From Thermotoga sp. KOL6 (GTDB taxonomy: Bacteria; Thermotogota; Thermotogae; Thermotogales; Thermotogaceae), in contig NZ_LNDE01000001.1 of the NCBI RefSeq assembly GCF_002866025.1, forward strand, positions 434,001 to 498,000: a stretch of DNA of 64,000 nucleotides. The letters run 5' to 3'. Shown one piece after another: positions 30,500 through 39,555 of this stretch; position 1 is the stretch's first letter; each line of letters begins with the position of its first letter. The position numbers and the translations under genes were made by a program. The notes beneath the pieces were generated by a model, which saw nothing but the letters and a program-made list of their open reading frames with translations, was not told where the DNA came from and ran no database searches.

Positions 30500-31697
30500 T
30501 AAACAAGAGTTCGTATCGAAACTTGTCACAAAAAATGAAACAAAAATCGTTCTGCTTGTGATGGATGGATTAGGAGATATCCCTGTGAATGGAAAAACAC
30601 CCCTTCAGGCTGCCAACACTCCAAATCTCGACGATCTTGCAAAAGAAAGTGATTTGGGACAAACAATACCCGTTCTTCCAGGCATAACCCCTGGAAGCGG
30701 ACCAGGCCATCTTTCATTATTCGGATACGACCCTATAAAGTATCAAATCGGAAGAGGTATCCTCGAGGCACTCGGTATAGGCGTGGAAGTTGATGAAAAA
30801 GATGTGGTTGCCAGAGCGAACTTTGCCACATGGGATGGGAAAGTCGTACTCGATAGAAGGGCGGGAAGACCGGCTACAGAGGAATCTGCCAGAGTAGTGC
30901 AGCTTCTTTCCGAAAAGATTAAGGAGATAGAAGACGTTAAGATAACTTTTTATCCAGGAAAAGAACATAGATTTGTTGTTAAATTCACAGGTGAAGGGCT
31001 TGGAGATAAAGTAACAGACGCGGATCCTCAAAAGGAAGGCCATCCCATGGTTTGGGCAGAAGGCTTGGATGAACCTTCGAAAAAAACCGCTAGAATTGCA
31101 AACGAATTGATCAAGAAAATAGCGGAGGTTCTGAAGGATAACCCAAAGATAAATTTTGCTCTCATTAGAGGATTTTCCAAGTACCCCGATCTTCCAAAAT
31201 TTCCAGAGATTTATAAAATGAAGGCTGGAGCCATCGCTACGTATCCAATGTATAAAGGTCTCGCAAAACTCGTAGGAATGGAGATCATAGAAACTGGACA
31301 GACGATCGCAGACGAGATACAAACCTTGAAGGAAAAGTGGAACGATTATGACTTTTTCTATGTTCACGTCAAGAAGACTGATTCTTATGGTGAAGATGGA
31401 AAATACGAAGAAAAGGTGAAAGTAATCGAAGAAGTTGATAAAGTGATTCCAGAGATTCTTTCTTTGAATCCAGATGTTTTTGTCGTCACGGGAGACCATT
31501 CTACACCTGTGCCCTTGAAAGCACACAGTTGGCATCCCGTACCGATTCTGATCAGATCGAAGTACACAAGGAGAGGGCTCTCTCAAGCTTTCAACGAATA
31601 CGAATGTGCCCGTGGAACGCTTGGAACGATTCACGCAAGTGATGTCATGACCCTTGCTCTTGCATACGCCGGAAGGTTGGAGAAGTTCGGAGCATGA
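30492..31697 (+). CDS. apgM: Phosphoglycerate mutase, cofactor-independent, archaeal type
   Basis: 3-phosphoglycerate to 2-phosphoglycerate; alkaline-phosphatase superfamily. 401 residues. VLLVMDGLGD with the metal-binding Asp, TPNLDDLAKES, PGSGPGHLSLFGYDP holding the phosphoserine site, the YVHVKKTDSYGEDG motif and TGDHSTPVPLKAHSWHPVP with metal ligands. ATG 30492 preferred over ATG 30486 because AGGAGG (30477-30482) is 9 bases upstream of it but only 3 from the other. The next gene overlaps its stop by 4 bases. Confidence 0.94.
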   Translation: MFDKQEFVSKLVTKNETKIVLLVMDGLGDIPVNGKTPLQAANTPNLDDLAKESDLGQTIPVLPGITPGSGPGHLSLFGYDPIKYQIGRGILEALGIGVEVDEKDVVARANFATWDGKVVLDRRAGRPATEESARVVQLLSEKIKEIEDVKITFYPGKEHRFVVKFTGEGLGDKVTDADPQKEGHPMVWAEGLDEPSKKTARIANELIKKIAEVLKDNPKINFALIRGFSKYPDLPKFPEIYKMKAGAIATYPMYKGLAKLVGMEIIETGQTIADEIQTLKEKWNDYDFFYVHVKKTDSYGEDGKYEEKVKVIEEVDKVIPEILSLNPDVFVVTGDHSTPVPLKAHSWHPVPILIRSKYTRRGLSQAFNEYECARGTLGTIHASDVMTLALAYAGRLEKFGA

Positions 31698-32887
31698 TAC
31701 TGGTATTCCTTTCTTTATGCTTGGGGGCGCTGCTAAGCGCCCTTTACCATTTTCCATGGTATTGGTACTTGCTGTTCTCCATTGGACTACTTCCATGGTC
31801 ATTTTTCCGAAGAAAAAACAAGGAACCTTTGCTTATCGTATCTTCTTTTCTCCTCGGGGCTTTTCTTTTTTCTCTCAACGTTTTACCATCTGGAGAGTAC
31901 GAGATCGTAGGTTTCAAGGTTGGTTCACGTATAACAAGCGGGAGAGTGTTCCGAGATGGAAAATGGAGAAAGGTTCGTTCTATGAAAATCGATTCGTCCG
32001 AAGAGGGTTACATCTATGCTGTCGGATATTTTGACGGAAAAGTTTTTCATCCAACTTATGTGAAAACAGTCAATAAACCTTCTTTGAAAACTCTGAAAAA
32101 ATCCTTTTCTGAGAAATTATCTGGTTCTGCTGTTTCTTTACTTTTCGGAGAAAAGAACAGTGAGATATACAAAAGCGGTTTGGGACATTTTTATGCAGTG
32201 TCAGGGCTTCACATTGGAATCGCTTTTTCACTGTACACAACCGTTGTTTCTTTCTTCACTTGGAGGAGAGATATCCAGGAAAGTGTCGCCTTATTACTCT
32301 TGATCCCGTATGTGTTTTCTGTGGGAACTCCTTCTGTTATGAGAGCTTATCTGACGCTCGGGATGTGGAAAATCTTTCAAGCATTAGAATTCAAAACCAC
32401 TTCCTCTTACATTACAGCAACGGTGGGATCTTTCATGATTCTACTGGATCCCACCGTGGTCTTCTCTCCCTCTTTTCTGTTATCGTTTTTTGTAACGTTG
32501 TGTATCCTAAACTCAAAAGGCATTTTCGACTTAACAATAAAAGCTTACTTATCTGCTCTCCCTTTTCTTTGTCTATTTTTTGGAGAGACTAACATTTCAA
32601 CTTTGCTATTTTCCGTTCCTGTCTCCCTCATGATAATACCCGTAACGTGGTTTGCTCATTGCTCTTTCTTTTTGTTTTTGATAGGTCTGAAAGCTCCTGC
32701 CGCTCTCATGGCAAAATTTGCAAATGTACTGGCGATACCTTTGGACACAACTGTCAGATTGGCAAACTTGTTTCCTGTTATTCCTCTTCCAAAATTTCTT
32801 TATTTTATACTTATCTTGATCCCTCTTTCTCTGCTCTTTGACATTCGGGACATATTCCATAGAATTTCAAATCGTGCCAGTTTATGA
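31694..32887 (+). CDS. ComEC/Rec2-like competence membrane protein, short form
   Basis: 397 residues, mostly membrane helices. Two N-terminal helices, then a small soluble beta-domain (YEIVGFKVGSRITSG), then the Competence domain with HFYAVSGLHIGIAFS and TPSVMRAYLTLG, both signature motifs of ComEC channels that pass single-stranded DNA. The C-terminal metallo-beta-lactamase domain of long ComEC proteins is absent. The last 77 bases overlap the 3' end of the minus-strand Fur gene. ATG 31694 overlaps the apgM stop. Confidence 0.87.
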   Translation: MILVFLSLCLGALLSALYHFPWYWYLLFSIGLLPWSFFRRKNKEPLLIVSSFLLGAFLFSLNVLPSGEYEIVGFKVGSRITSGRVFRDGKWRKVRSMKIDSSEEGYIYAVGYFDGKVFHPTYVKTVNKPSLKTLKKSFSEKLSGSAVSLLFGEKNSEIYKSGLGHFYAVSGLHIGIAFSLYTTVVSFFTWRRDIQESVALLLLIPYVFSVGTPSVMRAYLTLGMWKIFQALEFKTTSSYITATVGSFMILLDPTVVFSPSFLLSFFVTLCILNSKGIFDLTIKAYLSALPFLCLFFGETNISTLLFSVPVSLMIIPVTWFAHCSFFLFLIGLKAPAALMAKFANVLAIPLDTTVRLANLFPVIPLPKFLYFILILIPLSLLFDIRDIFHRISNRASL

Positions 32888-33260
32888 TGTACCCTGTTTT
32901 TTCTGAGATCTCAGACACAATTTTTTCCACTTGATCAGATTGAATCTCCATTATCTTTCCACATTTCTGGCAAATCACGTGTTGATGAGATTCTCGTGAT
33001 GTCCTATCGACAAGTTCGTATCTATAGAGCCCTTCGCCAAAATTCAGCTTCCTCAAGAACCCAAGCTCCACTAGAAGTTCCACTGCTCTGTAAACCGTTG
33101 CTTTGCTTATCCTAACATTCCTGTTCAAAAGTTCCCTGTAGACTTCTTCAACACCCAAATGTTTCCCTCGAGACTCAAGGAATATCTTGAGGATCATCTC
33201 CCTTTGTGCTGTGATTCTGTATTTTCGCTTTTTCAGTTCATTTCTGAGTTCTTCGTACAT
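32811..33260 (-). CDS. Fur/PerR family metalloregulator
   Basis: 149 residues. Winged-helix N-terminal half (YRITAQREMILKIFLES, ISKATVYRAVELLVELGFL) and a dimerisation/metal half with His92-x-His94, Cys97-x2-Cys100 and a second pair Cys137-x2-Cys140, the structural zinc site of Fur-family repressors. Fur, Zur and PerR cannot be told apart by eye. ATG 33260 follows GAGGAGGTGC, 21 bases after the nusA stop, so it is probably cotranscribed with rimP-nusA. Its 3' end overlaps the comEC-like gene. Confidence 0.92.
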   Translation of the reverse strand: MYEELRNELKKRKYRITAQREMILKIFLESRGKHLGVEEVYRELLNRNVRISKATVYRAVELLVELGFLRKLNFGEGLYRYELVDRTSRESHQHVICQKCGKIMEIQSDQVEKIVSEISEKTGYIINWHDLKFYGICPECQRAEKEGSR

Positions 33261-33281
33261 TGGAGCACCTCCTCTACAATT

Positions 33282-34316
33282 TCATAAGTTCATGATAGGC
33301 TTGATATCGATCTTCCATCCCGTTAGTTTTGCTGCAAGTCTTGCGTTTTGCCCACCTTTTCCTATGGCCAAAGAAAGTTGAGTGGGCGGCACTAGAACAC
33401 GTGCTGCTCTGTTTTCTTTATCGAGAATCTCTACCTCTATGACAGTAGCGGGCGCAAGAGCGTTTGCTATCAACTGTTTGGGATCATCGGACCACTTCAA
33501 AACATCGAGTTTTTCGCCTTTGAGTTCCCGGAGTATGGCCGCTATTCTTGCCCCTCCTTCACCTATACAGGCTCCGATTGGATCCACGTTAGGATTGTTT
33601 GACATCACAGCAACTTTCGTCCTCACCCCAGGTTCCCTAGCGATAGCTTTTATTTCCACTATTCCATTCTCTATCTCTGGTATTTCCAACTTCATCAAAC
33701 CCAAAATGAACTCAGGAACCCTTCTACTAACCAGTATTTTGGGGCCTTTGGTGGTCTTTACAACATCGAGTATGTAAACTTTCACCAAATCACCTGGATT
33801 TATTTCTTCTCCAGGAATCCACTCTTTCTTTGGTAATCTCGTTTCAAGCTTTCCTATCCTGATGTCCGCCCATTCTCCCGTTACCCTTATAACCTCAGCA
33901 GTAGTCACCGTTCCCTTAAGCTCAGAGTATTTCTCAAATTGCTTTTCTTTCTCAAGTTCTCTGATTCTTTGAATGAGGACTTGCTTAGCCGTTTGGGCAG
34001 CTATCCTTCCAAAATTCTTGACGTTGAGTTCCTTCTTAACGATGGAACCTATTTCGGCAGACGGTTCAAACTTCCTTGCTTCTTCCAGTGAAATTTGAGT
34101 TGTTGGATCCTCCACTTCTTCTACTACTTCAAGAAGCTGATACACCTTTATATTCCCAGTGTTTCTGTCTATCACAACTTCAACGTTTTTCGAGCTTCCA
34201 AAATTCTTCCTGTACGCACTCACCAACGCTTTCTCCAATATGGGTATGACTTCTTCCTTGGAGATTCCCTTTTCTTCCTCCAACTGATCGAGGGCTTCGA
34301 GTAAACCTATGTTCAT
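33282..34316 (-). CDS. nusA: Transcription termination/antitermination factor NusA
   Basis: 344 residues, a short NusA without C-terminal acidic repeats. N-terminal RNAP-binding helices (LLEALDQLEEEKGI), S1 domain (about 135-200), KH1 (PIGACIGEGGARIAAIL) and KH2 (AIGKGGQNARLAAKLTGWKIDI). Acts on RNA polymerase in pausing, termination and rRNA antitermination. ATG 34316 follows GAGGAGGTGTTGTT. In operon with rimP upstream. Confidence 0.97.
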   Translation of the reverse strand: MNIGLLEALDQLEEEKGISKEEVIPILEKALVSAYRKNFGSSKNVEVVIDRNTGNIKVYQLLEVVEEVEDPTTQISLEEARKFEPSAEIGSIVKKELNVKNFGRIAAQTAKQVLIQRIRELEKEKQFEKYSELKGTVTTAEVIRVTGEWADIRIGKLETRLPKKEWIPGEEINPGDLVKVYILDVVKTTKGPKILVSRRVPEFILGLMKLEIPEIENGIVEIKAIAREPGVRTKVAVMSNNPNVDPIGACIGEGGARIAAILRELKGEKLDVLKWSDDPKQLIANALAPATVIEVEILDKENRAARVLVPPTQLSLAIGKGGQNARLAAKLTGWKIDIKPIMNL

Positions 34317-34328
34317 AACAACACCTCC

Positions 34329-34781
34329 TCAAAATTCTATTTCCAGGTTTGCTCTCTTCACGTCTTCGATATCTATCTCGTGCAATCCTTTTTCGTCAGA
34401 TACGGTGATCGTTCCGTCGGAAAACGACTCAATTCTTCCTATGAACGTCTTACCATCCTTTGTGACTATTTTCGCAAGTTTTCCTACGAATCTGACGTAA
34501 TCTTTCGGTCCCCTTAGAGGTCTGTCGAGCCCAGGCGAAGACACCTCAAGTGTGTAAGAGTGTGCTATGAAATCCTCTCTGTCCAAAAATTTTTCCAATT
34601 CTCTTGAGAATAACTCACAATCCCTTACACTCACGTATCCTACAGGGTTATCTATGATAATCCTGAGCACCCATCCTCTGCTTTCTCTCCTGTACTGGAT
34701 ATCAAAAATCTCCAATCCTTGTTCTTCTGCTATTCTTTCTGCTTCCTTTCTGACTTTCTCCACTACCATTTCCTCGAACAC
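34329..34781 (-). CDS. rimP: Ribosome maturation factor RimP
   Basis: 30S assembly factor, about 150 residues. VRKEAERIAEEQGLEIFDIQYRRE-like N-terminal alpha/beta domain, LEVSSPGLDRPL (the RimP signature) and a C-terminal Sm-like domain. GTG 34781 is preferred because GGGTGATAAT precedes it in the same pattern as dnaB and the second buk; GTG 34793 (4 codons more) is possible. Only about 25 bases separate it from the tRNA-Ser terminator. Confidence 0.92.
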   Translation of the reverse strand: MFEEMVVEKVRKEAERIAEEQGLEIFDIQYRRESRGWVLRIIIDNPVGYVSVRDCELFSRELEKFLDREDFIAHSYTLEVSSPGLDRPLRGPKDYVRFVGKLAKIVTKDGKTFIGRIESFSDGTITVSDEKGLHEIDIEDVKRANLEIEF

Positions 34782-34802
34782 ATTATCACCCACCCTTTAG
34801 TG

Positions 34803-34833
34803 AATGAAAAACCGGGACCAAGTAGTCCCGGTC
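34803..34833 (-). terminator. Terminator after tRNA-Ser
   Basis: On the minus strand ACCGGGAC (34832-34825) pairs with GTCCCGGT (34818-34811) around a 6-base loop, followed by TTTTC. Confidence 0.85.
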
Positions 34834-34839
34834 TTTCTC

Positions 34840-34930
34840 TGGCGGAGAGGGTGGGATTTGAACCCACGGGTGGCTTTTGGCCACCACACGCTCTCCAGGC
34901 GTGCGCCTTAGACCCCTCGGCCACCTCTCC
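34840..34930 (-). tRNA. tRNA-Ser (anticodon GGA)
   Basis: Acceptor GGAGAGG/CCTCTCC, discriminator G and encoded CCA. The anticodon loop CTGGAGA gives GGA, and a long variable arm (GGTGGC...GCCACC) is typical of tRNA-Ser. T-arm contains GGTTCAAAT. Confidence 0.97.
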
Positions 34931-34948
34931 TCTCCACACCGTTGAAAT

Positions 34949-34977
34949 ATTATACACTCAATCACCGCTCTGTTCAA
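34949..34977 (-). promoter_or_regulatory. Promoter of tRNA-Ser
   Basis: Read on the minus strand: TTGAAC (34977-34972), 17 bases, TATAAT (34954-34949). Confidence 0.8.
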
Positions 34978-34983
34978 GTGGAC

Positions 34984-36285
<1,302 letters not shown>

Positions 36286-37059
36286 CTATAACTCCCCCTC
36301 AATTTCATGAACCACTTCATTGGTGATCTTCAGCACTTCTTCGTGAATGAGCCCATTGGAGAAAATGAAATTCTTTGAAAATACATTCACCTCTTTTCCG
36401 GCAAAGTCCGTTATTTTACCTCCCCCCTCTTTTACAATGATAAATCCGGCTGCTATATCCCAAGGATTTATTCTCCACGTAACAAAGAAATCAACCCTTC
36501 CTGCTCCTACGTAACATGCGTTTAAAGCAGCACTCCCCAAGATCCTTACTCGTCTTGTTCTTTTTTCCATTTTTCCAATGAATCTACCCGTAAAATCGAC
36601 GTAACTTCCTGTGGATCCCACACATTCTTCGAGATTGGTGTTCTTTGACACATTTATCCTCTCTCCATTGAGATAGGCACCGTTTCCTTCTTCGGCGTAA
36701 AATGTTTCATTGAGCGCGGGAGCGTGAACGACCCCCATTTTCACTTCCCCGTTTTCAATGTAAGCAATGGATATGGAAAAGTTAGGTAAACCGTGAACAA
36801 AATTTATTGTTCCATCTATGGGATCTATTACCCAGAGCCTGTTTCCTTTTTCGAATATACCTTCTTCTGCCATTATACTGTCAGATGGAAACTTGCTTCT
36901 TATTTCTCTGACTATCATCTCTTGCGACTCTTTATCTATCTTCGTTACTATGTCCTTGAAACCTGTTTTCTTCTCCACCTCATCGACTCTTCCCCAATGG
37001 AGCATCAAAAAATGCCCCACCCTTCTCAGAAGTTTTATAGAGAAATTCAGTCTATCCAA
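36286..37059 (-). CDS. suhB: Inositol-1-monophosphatase family phosphatase
   Basis: 257 residues. Metal-binding motifs AEEG, WVIDPIDGTINF (motif DPIDGT) and NPWDIAAG are all present. Hydrolyses inositol monophosphate, possibly fructose bisphosphate as in related archaeal and Thermotoga enzymes. With inositol-phosphate synthase at 41.4 kb it could make free inositol, or take part in DIP turnover (inference). Lies between the tRNA-Val terminator and bfrA; ATG 37059 with GAGGAGGGATCG upstream. Confidence 0.95.
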   Translation of the reverse strand: MDRLNFSIKLLRRVGHFLMLHWGRVDEVEKKTGFKDIVTKIDKESQEMIVREIRSKFPSDSIMAEEGIFEKGNRLWVIDPIDGTINFVHGLPNFSISIAYIENGEVKMGVVHAPALNETFYAEEGNGAYLNGERINVSKNTNLEECVGSTGSYVDFTGRFIGKMEKRTRRVRILGSAALNACYVGAGRVDFFVTWRINPWDIAAGFIIVKEGGGKITDFAGKEVNVFSKNFIFSNGLIHEEVLKITNEVVHEIEGEL

Positions 37060-37076
37060 TTTCGATCCCTCCTCTC

Positions 37077-37107
37077 AAAAAAATTAATGGCTCCCTTCCC
37101 GGGAGCC
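37077..37107 (-). terminator. Terminator after tRNA-Val
   Basis: Minus strand GGCTCCC (37107-37101) pairs with GGGAGCC (37095-37089), followed by ATTAATTTTTTT. Confidence 0.85.
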
Positions 37108-37111
37108 CCTC

Positions 37112-37186
37112 TGGTGGGTGCGGCAGGATTCGAACCTGCGACCTCTTCCTCGTGAGGGAAGCGCTCTCCCCCTGAGCTACGCACCC
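37112..37186 (-). tRNA. tRNA-Val (anticodon CAC)
   Basis: Acceptor GGGTGCG/CGCACCC, discriminator A, encoded CCA. The anticodon loop CTCACGA gives CAC. D-arm TAGCTCAG and T-arm GGTTCGAAT are canonical. Confidence 0.97.
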
Positions 37187-37198
37187 GTCCGTTTATGG

Positions 37199-37227
37199 AT
37201 TTTACAACAAATTGTGACTCATGTCAA
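37199..37227 (-). promoter_or_regulatory. Promoter of tRNA-Val
   Basis: Minus strand TTGACA (37227-37222), 17 bases, TAAAAT (37204-37199). The -35 hexamer is also the last two sense codons (Leu-Thr) of the upstream SmsB-like gene. Confidence 0.82.
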
Positions 37228-38175
37228 AATCCCTTTTATTATCATTTCTGTTGCTTCTTCTTCTGTTAAGCCTTTTGCCATAAGAGTTTCAAGCTGTTTA
37301 GCATTAACCCTTCCTATGGAGGCCTCGTGGGTTAACTCTGAACTGTCGTTCTTCACCACAAGCACAGGTAAAGCTCTTACATCCACACCTTCTCCTTTCG
37401 TGATCTCCACACACTCCACATGTCCTTTCGTGTGAGGAGCATTTCCATAAACTTCGTTTATCACAGAAACTCTTGCTCTATTCAACGCAACTGCGTTCGT
37501 CTTTGCCAACCCCCTTGCTTCCTTTCCGTCGAGTTTCAAAACCTCTTTTATTTCCACGTCATCATCTTCTACGGCCTTCACTTTCGTGTAAAGTTCCCCA
37601 ACAGCGCCTTTTTCCAGAGAAGCATCCATGAAAACCCTTAATGTGCCTATTCTGGTCTTCACGATGGTGAAAGTGTTTCTGTAAAAAGCTTTCTCTTTCA
37701 CCTTGGCTACGGAACGTGTGATCAAGTTTATAGATCCCGTTTTACTGTGCATGTGTTCATCGTGATACTCCATCCAAGCTCCTTCTTCAAGTTCCACGTT
37801 CATCAAAGCATCATGAGTAAAATCTTCCGTCCACGGGAAGACACAGTGAGCCACAAAAATCGCTTTTGCGTTTTTTTCCAGTTTTATATTAAAAACAACC
37901 CTTTGAAATCCCTTCTTCTCCAGATATCCCGTGCACACATGAATTGGATACTCAACCACCGTTCTTTCCTTTATTTTCATATCTACCTGTACACCGTTTT
38001 CGATTCTTTTCGGAGTGAGCTCAACACCATCGATTCCATTCAATCCAATCACCTTATCGCCGTTTATTATTACCGAAGCGATTCTCCTGTCGAGAAATTT
38101 GGATACGTCACCTCCCGCCTTTTCATACGCTTTGGCGAGGGCTTCGAATTCTTTCCTGTAGTCTTTTACTATCAT
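37219..38175 (-). CDS. SufB/SufD-like scaffold, minimal (SmsB type)
   Basis: 318 residues, far shorter than SufB (about 465) or SufD (about 420) but with their beta-helix core and C-terminus (SELTHEASIGRVNAKQLETLMAKGLTEEEA). Cys255 (GHVECVEI) and Glu284 (THEA) align by eye with the SufB residues needed for cluster assembly; other cysteines are 81 and 111. Works with the adjacent SufC-like ATPase as a two-gene Fe-S assembly system of the kind described as SMS in archaea and deep bacteria. No SufS, SufU or SufE is adjacent. Overlaps smsC by 4 bases. Confidence 0.82.
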   Translation of the reverse strand: MIVKDYRKEFEALAKAYEKAGGDVSKFLDRRIASVIINGDKVIGLNGIDGVELTPKRIENGVQVDMKIKERTVVEYPIHVCTGYLEKKGFQRVVFNIKLEKNAKAIFVAHCVFPWTEDFTHDALMNVELEEGAWMEYHDEHMHSKTGSINLITRSVAKVKEKAFYRNTFTIVKTRIGTLRVFMDASLEKGAVGELYTKVKAVEDDDVEIKEVLKLDGKEARGLAKTNAVALNRARVSVINEVYGNAPHTKGHVECVEITKGEGVDVRALPVLVVKNDSSELTHEASIGRVNAKQLETLMAKGLTEEEATEMIIKGILT

Positions 38176-38909
38176 TCGATCATCTCCTTCTGAGGTTCGT
38201 TCGGGTGATCACACCTATCACAACTGCTTTTATAAAATTGAACGATGTCATCCGGTACTCCCTCTTTCAGAATAGCTCCGTGACAGATGAGATATGCGTA
38301 ATCACTTTCGAGGGCTATCTCTTCTCGATGCGTAACCAATATAACAGACCCTCCATTGCTCACAAGTTCACTGAGAACGTTTTCTATCATCTCTAAACTC
38401 ATGATATCGATCCCAGAATCTGGTTCATCTAAAATTGTGTATCTTGGTTTTAGGAGTAATATGCTAGCAAGTTCTACTCTTTTCCTCTCACCACCACTCA
38501 ACTTTTCATCCACATATCTTTCTAGATAAAGATGGGGATTCAATCCCACAATTCTGAGTACCCGATAGAGTTCTTCATCAGGTACTGGCCTTCTTCCTCC
38601 TAAAGTTAGATAATCCTTGATTTTTATACCAGTGAAACGAGAGGGTTCTTGCCACATGAGGGTGATACCTCTTCTCGCGCGTTCTGTTACAGAGAAATCC
38701 GTTATATCCTCACCGTCTAGGAGAATCTTTCCTCTGGAGGGTCGGTAGCCCTCAAGCCCCATAATCAAGTAAGCCAAAGTGCTCTTCCCTGCACCGTTGG
38801 TTCCCAAAATTGCATAGACTTTTTGTTCTTCAAATTTGGCTTTTATTCCCTTCAAAATGGCTTTTCCTTCCACTTCATACCATACATCAACAAGTTCTAG
38901 CACGTTCAT
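38172..38909 (-). CDS. SufC-like ABC ATPase (SmsC type)
   Basis: About 245 residues. Walker A GTNGAGKST, Q-loop WQEPSRF, signature LSGGERKR, Walker B ILDEPDSGID and switch VTHREE; the DSG after Walker B is typical of SufC. It ends in an unusual tail with Cys-x2-Cys-x-His (Cys231, Cys234, His236 counted from GTG 38912) that standard SufC proteins lack. GAGGTGATGAAC upstream allows ATG 38909 or GTG 38903 as start. It follows the DIP transferase gene by under 30 bases and is likely in the same transcript. Confidence 0.85.
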   Translation of the reverse strand: MNVLELVDVWYEVEGKAILKGIKAKFEEQKVYAILGTNGAGKSTLAYLIMGLEGYRPSRGKILLDGEDITDFSVTERARRGITLMWQEPSRFTGIKIKDYLTLGGRRPVPDEELYRVLRIVGLNPHLYLERYVDEKLSGGERKRVELASILLLKPRYTILDEPDSGIDIMSLEMIENVLSELVSNGGSVILVTHREEIALESDYAYLICHGAILKEGVPDDIVQFYKSSCDRCDHPNEPQKEMIE

Positions 38910-38937
38910 CACCTCAAGAAAAAGTCTAACATGAAAT

Positions 38938-39555
38938 TCAACGATTCAGGAGAAGAAGCTCCACAAACTTTCCCACGGTGTAAATGTAAGATAGTATCGA
39001 GACAAAAACAAGAGCCGGGAGATACATTCCGAAAAGCGAAAAGATAAAAATCACAAAGAGTCGGACATCTCTTGAAGCAAAACCGGAAAGTCTTCCCATG
39101 AGGGCGGGATGTGTTCCAAAGACTTTTCCGGCACTATGAAGATAACTCACCATCAAACATCCGCTGATAGCAAAAAGCGACCATATTAACAAAGAAATAG
39201 TGACCCCACCTTCCATGGCTCCATAGATCGCCAACCCTAGGATGACTAAGATATCGACGAATCTGTCGAGCATGGTATCGAAGAATCCTCCCCAGTTTGA
39301 ACTCATGTCTTTGGCGCGAGCAAGTTCTCCGTCGACACCATCCAATACGGATGAAATCTGAATCGTTATTCCAGCTAGCCAAGGTAACTTGAGAAGGTAG
39401 ATGGGAAGCGCAGAAACTCCGATCAGAAAACTTATTAACGACATTTGATTCGGTGTTATATTCCAGTTTCTGCTGAGAATAAACTTCGTTATCTTCGTGG
39501 AAAATCTTCTGTTTATGAGAGAGGATACCCAACCATCAGTCGACTTTCTCAGCAT
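38938..39555 (-). CDS. CDP-alcohol phosphatidyltransferase, probable di-myo-inositol phosphate-phosphate synthase
   Basis: 205 residues, about six membrane helices. The CDP-alcohol motif D-x2-DG-x2-AR-x8-G-x3-D-x3-D is intact at Asp72, Asp75, Asp93 and Asp97. The gene next to it is a CTP-dependent nucleotidyltransferase and the pair lies by inositol-phosphate synthase. It should join CDP-inositol with inositol-1-phosphate to make phosphorylated DIP, a thermoprotective solute. Overlaps the upstream gene by 7 bases. A phospholipid synthase is the alternative, less likely in this context. Confidence 0.87.
   Translation of the reverse strand: MLRKSTDGWVSSLINRRFSTKITKFILSRNWNITPNQMSLISFLIGVSALPIYLLKLPWLAGITIQISSVLDGVDGELARAKDMSSNWGGFFDTMLDRFVDILVILGLAIYGAMEGGVTISLLIWSLFAISGCLMVSYLHSAGKVFGTHPALMGRLSGFASRDVRLFVIFIFSLFGMYLPALVFVSILSYIYTVGKFVELLLLNR

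Noticed and set aside
30717-31802. 361-codon open frame on the minus strand across apgM
   Set aside because: It is a shadow of a well-supported phosphoglycerate mutase, has no ribosome site and reads as low-sense protein with many Cys, Phe and Ser.
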